From: Serinus canaria
Taxonomy: Eukaryota; Chordata; Aves; Passeriformes; Fringillidae
Direction: 5' to 3'
NCBI RefSeq assembly: GCF_022539315.1
Contig: NC_066315.1
Span: 49,085,174-49,149,173 of the forward strand
Length of the DNA stretch: 64,000 bases
Shown here: positions 25,840 to 36,771 of the stretch, in pieces
Numbering within the stretch: the stretch's first letter is position 1
Layout of the letters: each line of letters begins with the position of its first letter
Notes under the pieces: generated by a model
Databases searched by the model: none
Told to the model about the DNA's origin: nothing
The model's input: only the letters and a program-made list of their open reading frames with translations
Made by a program: the position numbers and the translations under genes

Positions 25840-26945
25840 AAGATCGTGGAATAATTTAGGTTGGAGAAGACATTTTAGATCATCAAGTCAAACCATAAAT
25901 CACACATTGCCAAGGCTGCCACTAAACCATGTCCTGCAATGCCACATCCACATGTCTTTTAAATACCTCCAGGGATCGTGACTCAACCACTTCCCTGGGC
26001 AGCCTGTTCCAATAGTTGGGAACCCTCTCCATTAAGACATTTTTCCTCATATCCAATCTAAACTTCCCCTGGTGCAGCACGAGGCTATTTCCTCTTGTCC
26101 TATTGCTTGTAACATGGGAAGACGGGTCACCCCCCCTGGCAACATTCTCCTTTCAGGGGGTTGTACAGAGCAGTGAGATCTGCCCTGAGCCCCCTTTTCT
26201 CCAAGGTGAGACTCAGCCCCTCGTCATCAGCCTTGTGCTCCAGACCCTTCCCCAGCTCCATCGTCCTTCTCTGGACATGCTCCAACCCCTCAATGTCTCT
26301 CTTGTAGAGAGTGGCCCAAAACTGAACACAGGATTCGAGGTGTGGCCTCACCAGTGCTGAGCACAGGGGACAATCACTAGTCCTGGACAATGCCCTGGTC
26401 CTGCTGGCCACACTATTGCTGATACAGGCCAGGATGTCATTGGCCTTTTTGGCCAGCTAAGCACACACTGGCTCACATTCAGACAGCTCTTAGAGCAGCA
26501 CGCCCATGTCCTTTTCCTCATGGAAACTTTCCAGCCACTCTTCCCTCAGCCTGTAACACTGCACTGGATAGTTGTGATCCCTGAGCAGAATCTGGCACTT
26601 GGCCATACTGGTCCTCATACAATGGGCCTTGTCCCATTAATCCAGCCTGTCCAGATTCCTCCACAGAGCCTTCCTGCCCTCCAGCAGATCAGCACTCCTG
26701 CCCCATTTGGTCTCACCTGTGAACTTGCTGAGGGTACAGCTGATTCCCTTGTCCAGATCGTGGATAAGGATATTAGACAGAACTGGCCCCAAAACTGAGC
26801 ACTAGTAAACATCTCTTGTCACAAACTATCAGCTGAATTTTTTGGTCAAGCAGGACTTAGCTTTTATAAACCCATCTTCTGTCTGGCTCTGAGCCCCTGG
26901 TCCTGAGCCTCCAGCATATGCCTCGTGATGCCACTGATTCTTACC
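25840..26945 (-). mobile_element. CR1 LINE, 5'-truncated, with internal deletion
   Basis: The plus strand carries the reverse complement of CR1. It starts with the 3' tail (TTTAGGTTGGAGAAGACATT, CATCAAGTC) and continues through ORF2 sequence encoding, on the minus strand, [15 protein letters not shown] and [13 protein letters not shown] (family: [14 protein letters not shown]). It then shows the stretch for the RT active-site region around TTAGACAGAACTGGCCCC. Stops and frameshifts are frequent, so the copy is dead. Compared with the CR1 at 31.6-35.2 kb, about 200 bases are missing between 26800 and 26850: the text jumps from the ACTGGCCCC block straight to GGTCAAGCAGGACTTAGC. The right end near 26940 falls within the part for the RT N-terminal domain. 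Confidence 0.9.
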
Positions 26946-29900
26946 CATGAGCACTTAACCTGTTTTCCCTCTCTTTTTTCTCTTTTCTTTTCCTGACAGT
27001 GAGAATGTTTATAAAGACCAATAGGATGATTATGGTAATGCAAATTGGTGGGGAGTTGTTCAAGGGTTTATTTTGGAGGAGTTTATTTTGGTTTGGTTTT
27101 GTGGGGAAGATAGGTTTGGTTTTTTGTTTCTCCCAGATTTAGAATTAATATAAAGCAGGTTTATCTCATTGCATGTTTGCTGAAAACCAAATTATGTAAC
27201 AGTTTATAGTAGGAAAAAAGAGAGAGAAAGAAGTGAGAAAAAAGCTGGAGACAGTGAAAACTTGCCCCAGATTAAAATATACATCAGGGAGATAATCAGG
27301 AAGAGAAATGTAGTTACTGCCTTCAGACCCCAGCCTGAGCATTACTGATTCTACAGAGATTTCTAGCTCCTCTGCTTAAAATTACCCACTATTATTTTGA
27401 TTTGGCTTTAGACTGCAAACTCTTTCTGCAACTGGATTTAAAATCTATAATCCTATACAATCAGATTCTCTTCCCACTCTTAAATGTTCTTCCAGCCTTA
27501 AACACTCCTGTGGACTTCAGTTTTATAGGCATTGCAGGATATCAACCAGCTGGGATAATAGTAATATTTCCCCTAAACAACACAGATTTTTAAATGTCGT
27601 GCTTTTGGTGAGGAGCAGAAACACAAAAATACACTGACAAATAGAAATAATTCTATTGCTCTGTTTTGTTTCCCAGAGCCACTAAGAAAAAGAAAAAGCT
27701 ACCTGAGTGAAGAATGGAAATATTTGCTGTTTGACAGAGGAAGCATGATTAAAATGCACTGAAGCTGAAATAACAGCTAAACTCTTTCAAGAATATTTCT
27801 CATCAACCCATATCACAAGTGCTGCATTTATAATGCAGGTAAAGAGTTTATAAAATCCATTTCATTTCAAGGCACATCTTATAACGTGTGGCCATTACCA
27901 TTAAAAAGATATCCCCCAGAACATCTCACAAGATGAGAGGAGGCAGAATAGCATATCAATGTATCTCCAGTAACCAGAAGGTATTTAGTCCTGCCAGCAA
28001 TGCTCCAACATAACCATCATTTCTCTGCTCACTTGCACAAAAACTCTGGCAACATCTGCTCAGAATTTTTTTCCAACAAAATAGTTTTCCATGGGAAGTT
28101 ACTGGCTAAAAAAAAGTAAGCTGTTCATGGAACTGTGGCACTTGCAGATAATTCCAGGCAAATTTCTTCTTGACCTCCAGCACAACAGTGCTGAGGATTA
28201 CTTAGGTTCCCTGGCTTTTTTGGCTGAATGGCAGTGGGGCTGCTCTAAAGTCAGAGTCAGATCTATCTATCAGGCTGGTATCAAAACATATTTTGTATGG
28301 GGACTGTCTCAGAGGCAGTCCTGGGACTCCAGTTCCCCAGGGACCCCAGAGATAGTGAGAAAACAACTCTGCGTTCCAAAGGATAAAACGTCATCACACA
28401 TCTGAATTGAGGGACATGTCAGCCAGGAAAGATTTTTCTGTTACTCCAAAATATCATTCATTGGGAAAAAGAAAAATGGTTAGCACACAAATAGAGGTAG
28501 CTAAGATGCAAAATGTTTTTCAAAGTTAGATTTAATTGTTTAAAATAATGCCAAACTTTAAACACTTCATTTTGAAGTGTTTGGGTTTTTTTTTTCCCAG
28601 AACTTCTCATTTCAGTAGAAATTTTTACATTTGAATGGTTTACTTTGATTTATAATGGAATGCTACATTTTACTGGAGAACTTCCCACTGGATGAGTATT
28701 CATACAGTTAAATTTGTCAGAATCCTAAAATGCTAGCTTACCTCAGAACTCACTGCATGGTTTCAAAAATTAATATGGCAACAGTAATTAGTACTGGTAA
28801 TTGCAAAGTGGTAGTAGTAATTAAAACACCAAAAGAGTACACTGCATATCAGGAAATATTTTTCAACAAGCAAGTCTATTATATTTTGAAACATGTCTCT
28901 CAAGACAAGAAACAAAAGCCCCACCACTTGGATCAATTAAGCAAGACAAAACACTTGAAAATACACTGTAGGGGACAATCCCCTGCCAGCCAAGCAGAGT
29001 GACAAGATGATCTTTTAGGTTCTTTAAATCTCCAAAATTTGGGTAACAAACCAAAACTGCCATGGGGAGCAGGGATGTCAACAGGCATACCCTGCCTTCC
29101 AGAACTCCCATTAACCTGAAGAGGAATCTTGAGCAGGAGCAGGACTGTGCCTTTGCAACCGTGAGTGGGGCCCCTGCAGATGTCCAGGGTACTTCTGACC
29201 CACCTTGCTTGCTTGGGACTGGCTAACAAAGTCTGGCAAGGCATAACCCAAACCAGGCTGAAAAACTCTCCCCAAAACTGGCAAAGACTCCTCAAACAAC
29301 TCTGCTGTTCCTAAGGACCAAGCAGCTGCTTCAGTAATTGCCTGGCACCGTCTGTAGAGGCTGTAGAGGAACTATCTGGGGAAGAGCTTTGCAGCCAGAT
29401 GCTCAGTACTTGCTGGGTCTCCCCTCATGCCTATCCAACAGGAGATGAGATCATCAACCCAATATTTTAAGCCTGAAGGGGTACAAAAAACAGACTTCAA
29501 AGCTCCAGCCTTCAAGCCTGTCATCCCTGCAGCAAGTAATACAGGAGGCCAGTTCAGGCCTCTTGGGATGATTTCAGCTTTCTGCATTTCAGTGCAGCAA
29601 CTACCACATCACCTGCACCCTTCTACAGGTGCTGTGGGAACATCAAAAAACTTTTAATGAAACTTTTAGTCTAGAATCGCTTCATCTCATAGCAACAGAT
29701 TGTATTCATGAGTTTGCATAAAGGAGAGGAAATGCTCTGCAATTTGATATTCCCTAAATCCATGTCATTTACATGTCTTTATTCACAGTCTACTTCTTCT
29801 CCTCATTTTATCTTTTTATAGCCTACACTACTATCAATAAAACCCCCTGCTTTCATTTGTCTTTCTTCCATTCTTCCAAACGCCAGAGGAAATTTCTTAG

Positions 29901-30197
29901 TCAAAAAAATGACGTGTTTCTTGCCTTTTTTTTTTTTTAATTTCTCATGATTTCTGAACACCTGCTTTTTATGTCATACCTCAAAACACTAGGCAATTAA
30001 AAACTTACAGAACCAGGGCAAAAACAAAGCTAGTCAGCGTACAGGGAATTATACATTAGACAGTAATAACTCCACTTGCAGCCACGAGTAAATTGTTAAT
30101 ATATGTGTGTACTCAGTGCTAAACTACAAAAGCCAAAAATTACTGGGATTTTTATGTTTAGACTTTAAACTCTGAGTGAAAAAAATTCAAAATATGT

Positions 30198-30211
30198 GTA
30201 CCCATGGCAAC
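30198..30211. promoter_or_regulatory. RFX X-box-like palindrome
   Basis: GTACCCATGGCAAC differs at two of 14 positions from the symmetric X-box GTTGCCATGGCAAC. Motif evidence only. Confidence 0.25.
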
Positions 30212-31096
30212 CTTAATTTTATTCATCTTGGCCTGTGATGCAGCTCTTGTTCAGTGGTTTCACATTCCTGAGTAAACCTACATCTCTCAGATGCTGTAAA
30301 GCAAGGTTAAAGAATTTTAAAAACTAATAAAGTCCTTCAGCATACTTGTAAGTGTGCTGGAGGCATTTGAATGCACATTTTGAAGAAAAAAAATAATTGC
30401 ATTAATTTTTGAAAGGAAATAAATGCAAACTGCTATCAAAGTATTTTCAACTCATCTCTTATACTTTGAGTATATCCTTTTCCACATTTTTCTCAGCCTC
30501 TCAGTACAAGAAATAAGTAACACAATACTCATTTTACCTTTTAGTGTTTAGTCTCTGCTTCTTTGCTTATGGTCCAATGAGAGATGAAAAATTACATTTA
30601 CCATAATTGTTTGGGGAGGGCTTTCCTTATTTTTCCTCACTGGGATGTTTCTATAATCATTTTTATAGACAAGTGTCCTTTTGTATGATGATGTTTAAGA
30701 TAAGTAGAGTCATCCTGTAAAATTTCCAGGCAGTTTAGCGTGTGTTTTTAGCATAACACTCTAGTAATAGGATGCTTATAAACTCACACTGTCTGTATAG
30801 CAAATGTGTAAATTAGCAAGTCCTCCCTCATCTTCAGAGCTCAATGTCTACTTTCATCCAAATTTAAAAGACAAGGACATAAGCCTCCAATATAATTTAG
30901 TTCCTACAAGTTTAATGGAAAAATGAGCAGGCTAGAAGAAGACAGATATGAATTAATGTGGCCAGTGACATTCCAGAAGGGGGGGCAAGTGGAGCTGAGC
31001 CATCTCCCATTCTGTCACAGCAACCAGGTGACATTTGCGCCCTGGATATGCAAAGCTGCAGGACAGCCAGGGGCTATTGCAGCAGCGGAGAAAGGA

Positions 31097-31155
31097 ATTA
31101 CAAATCATTGTCTATTTTCTCAATGGGATTGAGAAAACAGACAATGATTTGTAAT
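31097..31155. repeat. Near-perfect inverted repeat, 28-bp arms, 3-nt loop
   Basis: The left arm (31097-31124, beginning ATTACAAATCATTGTC) is mirrored by the right arm (31128-31155, ending GACAATGATTTGTAAT) with one mismatch in 28 pairs and only GGG between. Flanks do not pair. There is no transposase, no terminal duplication and no tRNA or snRNA motif. The short loop and near identity suggest recent origin by template switching, or selection for the structure; the first is my preferred reading. Confidence 0.95.
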
Positions 31156-31555
31156 GCTCCTGACAAGGTTTACCAGCCAGATCTCATCATTTTCTCCCAA
31201 AAATGTGCTTCTTCTGAGAAATTAATGCTGTGGCCTGCAAACTTCCCACCTAAAGGGTGTTTTACAGGTTGCAAGGATTCAAGCTGTCTTGCAATTAAGG
31301 GCAGAAGTAATTAGACTTTTAAAAGTAGCCAGTAAATGAACATTGAAAAGGGGCTGCAGGGTGCCAGGTTGAGGAGCTGATGCCACGTTCAGCCTGGCTG
31401 ACACTGATGTCAGTGGGAGGAGAACAACTGCTGAGAGCACTTTCTGTACACACTGAACAAAGTGTATTATCTTTAGCAGAGGCTCATTTCTTTACACTGT
31501 GAAGGTGATGCAACTGTCTCTCATGAATACAGTGGAGTCCAGCAATGGGTTTTCA

Positions 31556-31586
31556 CAGAATCACAAAATCACAGAATCACAGAATT
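31556..31586 (-). repeat. CR1 3' octamer microsatellite
   Basis: Tandem ACAGAATC/ACAAAATC units on the plus strand (ATTCTGTG type on the element's own strand) are the signature 3' terminus of CR1, which ends in octamer repeats and not poly(A). They fix the element's orientation and its 3' boundary. Confidence 0.9.
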
Positions 31587-31644
31587 TCTCAGTTGGAAGA
31601 GACCTTTAAGATCATCAAGTCCAACCCATGCTCCAACACCTCAA

Positions 31645-33857
31645 CTAGAACATGGCACCAAGCGCCACATCCAAACTTTTTTTAAACACATCGAGGGATG
31701 GTGACTCCACCACCTCCCTGGGCAGATGATTCCAGTATCTGACCACTCTTTCTGTGAAAAACTTCCTCCTTAATTCTAGCCTGTACCTGCCTTGACACAG
31801 CTTGAGACTGTGTCCTCTTGTTCTTCCTGTTGTTGCCCGGAGAAAGAGACCGAACCCCAGCTCACCACAACCACCCTTGAAGAGAGTGATAAGGTCACCT
31901 CTGAGTCTCCTTTTTTCCAGGCTGAACAACCCCAGCTCCCTCAGTCGTTCTTCATACGGCTTGTGTTCCAAGCCTCTCACCAGCCTCGTTGCTCTGCTTT
32001 GGACACGCTCAAGCATCTCAATGTCCCTCCTAAACTGAGGGGCCCAGAACTGGACGCAGTACTCCAGGTGTGGCCTCACCAGAGCCAAGTACAGGGGAAG
32101 AATGACCTCCCTGCTCCTGCTGGCCACACTATTCCTGATACTAACCAGGATGCCATTGGCCTTCTTGGCCACCTGGGCACACTGCTGGCTCATGTTCACC
32201 GTCGACTGTTAACCAGTACCCCAGGTCCCTTTCCTCCTGAGCACTGTCCAGCCACACTGTTCCCAGCCTATAATGTTGCAGGCGGTTATAGTGGTCAAAG
32301 TGCAGGACTTGGCACTTGGACTTATTGAACTTCATCCCATTAGATTCTGCCCATCCATCCAACTGTTCCAGGTCCCTCTGCAAAGCCCTCCATCTCTCTA
32401 ACAGATCGACACATGCTCCCAGCTTAGTGTCATCTGCCAATTTGCTAATGAAAGACTCTAAACCCTCATCCATGTCATCAATAAAAATATTAAACAGAAC
32501 TGGCCCCAGCACAGACCCCTGAGGGACACCACTGGTGACTGGTCGCCAGCTGGATGCAGCACCATTCACCACCACTCTCTGGGCCCGGCCATCCAGCCAG
32601 TTCCTAACCCAGCAAAGAGTGCTCCTGTCTAAGCCACAGGCTGCTAGCTTGTCTAGGAGTATGTTGTGGGAGACAGTGCCAAAGGACTTGCTGATATCCA
32701 AATAAACAACGTCTACAGCCTTCTCTGCATCCACTAGGCGGGTTACCTGGTCATAAAAGGTGACCAGGTTGGTTAAACATGACCTACCCCTCCTAACCCA
32801 TGCTGACTGGGTCTGATACCCTGGCCATCCTGTCAATTCTGTGTGATGGCACTTAATATAAACCGTTCCATTATTTTGCCAGGTACTGAGGTCAGGCTGA
32901 CTGGTCTATAATTACCAGAATCCTCCTTTACACCCTTTTTATGAATGGGTACCACATTGGCCAGCTTCCAGTCATCCGGAACCTCACCAGTGCACCAGGA
33001 CTGTTGGTAAATGATGGAGAGTGTCTTTGCAAGCTCATTTGCCAGCTCTCTCATTACCCTGGGGTGGATCCTGTCTGGTCCCATAGATTTATGAATATCC
33101 AAGAATATCAGTAGTTCTTTGACTGCCTCCTTTTGGTTAATGCTCCCATTCTGCTCCCTGACACCATCAACCACTCCAAGCAGGCAGGTGTCTTAAGGGC
33201 AGGTCATCTTCCCACTAAAAACTGAGGCAAAGTAGGCATTAAGCACTTCTGCCATCTCCTCATCTGCAGATACTAAGTTCCCTCTCTTGTCCAACAAAGA
33301 ACAAAGGCTGGTCTTACCCTTCCTTCTAGCATTAATGTATTTGTAAAAACATTTTTTATTATCCTTTACAGAAGTCGCCATTCTAAGTTCAAAATGAGTT
33401 TTGGCCTCCCTAATTTTTTTTCTGCATGCTCCAGCAGCCTTCTTGAATACTTCCTTAGAGATCTGACCCTCCTTCCAATGCTGATATATCTTCTTTTTAT
33501 TCCTAAGTTCTTCCCAAACCTCCTTGCCCAGCCAGGATGGATGTTTACCCCTTGACTGATCTTTCAGCACACAGGGACAGTCTGTTCCTGCGCCCTCAAG
33601 ATCTCTGTTTTGAGGCATGCCCACCTTTCCTGAACTCCTTTGTTTTTAAGGGCTGTTTCCCAAGGGACACTCTGAATAAGTCTCCCAAACAGACCAAAGT
33701 CTGCCCTCCGGAAGTTCAGCGTAAGAGTCTTACTGGTGCTCCTCCTGACTTCACCAAATATTGAGAACTCTATTATTTCATGATCACTCTGCCCCAAGCA
33801 ACCTCCAACCACCACATCACCCACCAGCCCATCTCTGTTTTCAAACTGCAAATCTAA
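31645..33857 (-). pseudogene. CR1 ORF2, C-terminal endonuclease through reverse transcriptase (broken)
   Basis: This is the part of the CR1 pol protein downstream of the LTR insertion. In order on the minus strand it shows the end of the APE-type endonuclease with GQSDHEIIEF (near 33785), then a basic linker with VKDNKKCFYKYIN. The RT fingers follow, with GPDRIHPRVMREL and [13 protein letters not shown], then motif A as [14 protein letters not shown] (near 32690), motif B as [14 protein letters not shown] (near 32525) and motif C as LADDTKLG (near 32430). The C-terminal domain carries [15 protein letters not shown] and [12 protein letters not shown] and ends at a stop at 31645. The Asp pair of motif C and the first Asp of motif A remain, but the usual second Asp of the SKAFD string is Gly. 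Frameshifts occur near 33600, 33180, 32835 and 32170. In life the protein nicks target DNA and copies CR1 RNA there. Confidence 0.9.
33854..33857. repeat. Left 4-bp target duplication of the LTR (CTAA)
   Basis: CTAA precedes the LTR's TGTTG and is repeated just after it at 34438-34441. Removing the LTR and one CTAA restores continuous CR1 sequence across the junction, which supports the placement. Confidence 0.6.
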
Positions 33858-34437
33858 TGTTGTGGTGTGAGGCAATATCCTGTCCCTCTGCTGTGTCAAC
33901 TTCTTCCTTCCCTTCCCCCTGCCCCCTTGCCCTCTTCCCAAGTGTTGTCTGTCAAGTTCCACATTCCAGTAAGGGCGTTGTGTGATTGGCAGACTTTCAA
34001 AAGATGCTTCTCAGACCTGGGGTCATTGGTCTGTCCAGGTGTCATTGTCCCCTGAGACCCTCCCCATCCCACCTGGTTGGTGGCTCACCTATCCTCTCCC
34101 TCCCCCCTCCCTGTGGGCTTAAAAGACGCTGAAACCATGCAGTCTGGATTCTGTTGGAATTGTTACCAAGATTCAGAGCTCTGTCACCCTGGAATAAACT
34201 CTGGATTTAACCCTCTGGTGGAATCAGCTCTTTTCCTCTTCATCATAGCCTGAACTTTTCCACTAGAGGTAAACTGAGTTTCTACTTTGCCTAGACTCAT
34301 TCCGAGTGCCTAACTGCAACTGCCAAAGGTGTCTCTGAGGTGAAACATCCACAGTTGTTACCCTTGGTTCAGAGCATTAGGGCCAGACAAGCCCAGGCCC
34401 ACTCCACCCGGCAATATTGGAATTTTTTTCCAATAAC
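33858..34437 (+). mobile_element. Solo ERV LTR, 580 bp, inserted in CR1 ORF2
   Basis: The insertion interrupts the CR1 endonuclease frame between the GEPTRGGAV segment (right side) and the LDLQFENRDGL segment (left side). It starts TGTTGTGG, has a TATA-like box (TTAAAAG, near 34119) and an AATAAA signal at 34193-34198, giving plus orientation, opposite to its CR1 host. It ends near a small palindrome (TTGGAA T-run TTCCAA). Flanking CTAA copies suggest a 4-bp target duplication, as for class I (gamma-like) ERVs. The 3' end reads ...AATAAC and lacks a clean CA, so the right boundary may be off by a few bases. Confidence 0.8.
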
Positions 34438-35145
34438 CTAACACAGCCCCTCCCCTGGTGGGTTCACCCACCAGCTGCAACAAAAACTTGTCCTCCATTC
34501 ATTCTAAGAATTTCCTGGACTGCCTCTTTACTGCTGTATTAAGTTCCCAGCAGATGTCTGGTAGGTTGAAGTCACCCACAAGAACAAGGGCTGGTGATCT
34601 TGAAACATTACCTAGCTGCTTATAGAATAAATCATCTACCTCTTCTTCCTGGTCGGGTGGATGATAACAGACTCCCAATAGGATGTCAGCCTTGTTGGCC
34701 TTCCCTTTAATTCTTACCCATAGATATTCAACTCCACCTTCATTAGTTTCAATTTCTACTGCATCAAAAGTCTGCTTAATATAAAGGGCCACCCTCCTCC
34801 TCTTCCTCCTTTGCTGTCTCTTCTGAAGAGCTTGTATCCATCCAGAACAGTACTCCAGCTATGTGAGTCATCCCACCACATTTCCATGATGGCGACTACA
34901 TCATAGCTCTGCAGTTGCACCACGGCCTCCAGCTCTTCTTTTTTGTTGCCCAAGTAGTGTTCATTGGTATACATGCACCTCAGCTGGGCTACTGACTTCA
35001 CCCCTAACTTAGCCTTGCAACCCTTGGGCCTGCTTCCAGATGGCTCAGCTGCTTCCCCTTCCCCCTTTGGTGGGCTACATAGCACACTGGGAAGTCTCTT
35101 GGTTCTGTGCACGTTGCCCCAAGTCAGAAGGTACCAGAGCTCCAA
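34438..35145 (-). pseudogene. CR1 ORF2, N-terminal endonuclease part (broken)
   Basis: This is the amino-terminal part of CR1 ORF2. The minus strand reads KSVAQLRCMYTNEHYLGNKK, then YDVVAIMEMWWDDSHSW, the canonical opening of the APE-like endonuclease. After a one-base shift near 34775 it continues with EYLWVRIKGK, DILLGVCYHPPDQEEE and GDFNLPDICWE (near 34560), the last holding the conserved Asp and Asn of the active site. An in-frame stop follows KFLE near 34496, and the frame then runs as FLLQLVGEPTRGGAV into the LTR junction. The E of the usual AITETWWDD block is kept (as MEMWWDD). It is a pseudogene by frameshift, stop and insertion. Confidence 0.88.
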
Positions 35146-35220
35146 ACCTCAGCGAGTCCCAGTCACTCTTACAGGCAGCCTAGTTCCATCACCCTTCAGG
35201 TCATCCCTTGACACTTGATG

Positions 35221-35962
35221 CTGCCACAGCATAAAACCTAGTAGTTTCTGAATCAAGAAGGACCATCTATTTTGCTTCAAGCCCATGGAACAAAAAAATA
35301 GAAGAGCCTGCTCAAAATCACCTCCAGAATTCCTAAAATCACAGCATACTTCCTTTGGCTGCTCTGCACAGGGAACACACAAACATTAATACAAGATCCT
35401 TGCCTAAAGTCATGGAGAACTATAATCAAATGTCATTCACTCCCTTGCCCTTTCTTAAAAGCAAACAAAAAAACTCCACAAAAACAACAACAACCAAGAT
35501 CACTACCGTATCCTTTCTATCAGAACTTAACAGGATGCTCTTTTCTCCTCTCTTACTGAAATGTAAACTAATACATTATTAACTTTGGTATTAGTAAAAT
35601 ATAATAATGGTAAATAAAATACTATTCATGACAACTTTGGCTACAATCTAGGAATCGCAACTGACTAAGATTCCTTGGCTGCCTGATGCTCCACAAAACT
35701 CAATCCCAGTTTGAGGTCTACAGCAGCATTGCTGCTCAAGGAGCACTTAGATGGACTGTTTCCTTCAGACAAAAATATCTGATACTAAAATGTTTCTGGA
35801 TGAGAGCTTATGCAAGTAAAGAAATTTCAGTTCTTCACAGTGTATAGACAGATCTCACCTGAGTTTATATTTTGCCACTTCTCTACTCTACAGTTTAGGC
35901 TGAAAGTTCTGTTGGTGCTCCAGGACACTATAATAATAAACCTAGAATAGAATAAACCTAAT
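35221..35962. other. Unique DNA between CR1 and LTR
   Basis: No recognisable exon or repeat. The left end may still hold an unrecognised 5' piece of the CR1. A small AATAGAATAAACC duplication is present near 35930-35960. Confidence 0.5.
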
Positions 35963-35967
35963 ATATC

Positions 35968-36766
35968 TGTCATCATTTGAGCCTGGCACAATGCCAGTTC
36001 CCCTATGAGAATGCCTCTTCCTCTTCTTCGAAGATGGAGGGCACCACCACCACCCTCCTCACCCGTCGTCTCTGTTCACACACCTCCACATCACCGCACT
36101 CTCCTGGCTCTGAGCCATCGCCTCCCCCTAGAATGCAATCTCTGTGTCACAGGAACACAAGTGGTTCTGCTGTGGCTATACAAGAAAAGTCCAGCCAAAG
36201 GCCACTCCATCATCTCCTCCCACCTAGAATTCTTCTCAACATCTCTCAATCTCATCAACTTCAGGAGGAATCAGCATTTGCAAGGTTTCCATCCTCCCCA
36301 GAAGGGTTAAAAGTCCCAGGCTCTGCCAGTTTAGTTCATGAACTCCCATGGCTGGCTGCCCTGCTGGGCACCCCCCCCTTCTCCTTCACGCCGGCCGCGC
36401 TATCACAGGCACGGGCTCTGGCTCTCTCTCCCTCTCTCCGGGGGTGGAAATGGGGGATGGCTGCCCGAAGCCTTGCAATGTTCTCCTCCACCCTTGGGCC
36501 CAGGCCTGGCCTACCTCCCTCCGGCCGCATGGCTCCCCTTCCCCCCTGCCCAGCTCAGAGCCGGGCAGGAGAAGGTCTGCTCAGTTCCAAACCGGAAACC
36601 AAAAAAAAAGTTCGCCTCGGCGGCGTTCACAGCTTTTAACCCCCTGTGTTCTCAGAGGCGTATCCATGCCCTCAGTGGACAAACCAGGTGCCAATATTAA
36701 AATCTGAACACCAATTGGCTTGACCACACCACCACAAAAAAACTTATTTCCTCTCAAACCACGACA
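35968..36766 (-). mobile_element. Solo ERV LTR, 799 bp, GC-rich, minus orientation
   Basis: On the minus strand the element starts TGTCGTGGTTTGAGAGG and ends ATGATGACA, a TGTC...GACA pair. The 5-bp direct repeat ATATC flanks it at 35963-35967 and 36767-36771. A TATA-like TTAAAAG lies at about 36633-36639 (minus), near the start of a long G+C- and CpG-rich stretch, about 130 bases into the LTR, so R plus U5 would be unusually long. I see no AATAAA in sense orientation. The type resembles long LTRs of songbird endogenous retroviruses; I cannot name the family. The antisense open frames here (up to 220 codons, plus strand) have low-complexity S/P/L-rich composition and are not taken as genes. 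Confidence 0.75.
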
Positions 36767-36771
36767 ATATC

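Larger units (their letters stand above)
26946..31553. other. Unique DNA with one hairpin, no gene seen
   Basis: No exon is recognisable. A GT-rich patch lies at 27050-27130 and a poly(T) run near 29928. A G+C-richer block at 29000-29650 has overlapping open frames (up to 120 codons on the minus strand) with no recognisable domain. A near-perfect inverted repeat is at 31097-31155. Confidence 0.5.
31554..35220 (-). mobile_element. CR1 LINE, 5'-truncated, carrying most of ORF2
   Basis: A bird CR1 retrotransposon lies in minus orientation. Its 3' end is at the left: three to four copies of the CR1 octamer (ACAGAATC on the plus strand, 31556-31586), then a short 3' UTR, then ORF2 running leftward from about 35150 to 31645. 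After subtracting the inserted LTR, roughly 3.1 kb of CR1 remains, against about 4.5 kb for a complete element, so ORF1 and the promoter are missing. The exact 5' limit is uncertain: frames resembling CR1 continue to about 35215 and nothing is recognisable beyond. ORF2 is interrupted by a stop, several frameshifts and the LTR at 33858-34437. Confidence 0.92.

Noticed and set aside
31792..32328. 178-codon plus-strand open frame
   Set aside because: It is the shadow of CR1 ORF2, whose real frame is on the minus strand with RT motifs.
35977..36639. 220-codon plus-strand open frame
   Set aside because: It lies wholly inside an LTR, antisense to it, with S/P/L-rich low-complexity composition and no domain; high G+C removes stops by chance.
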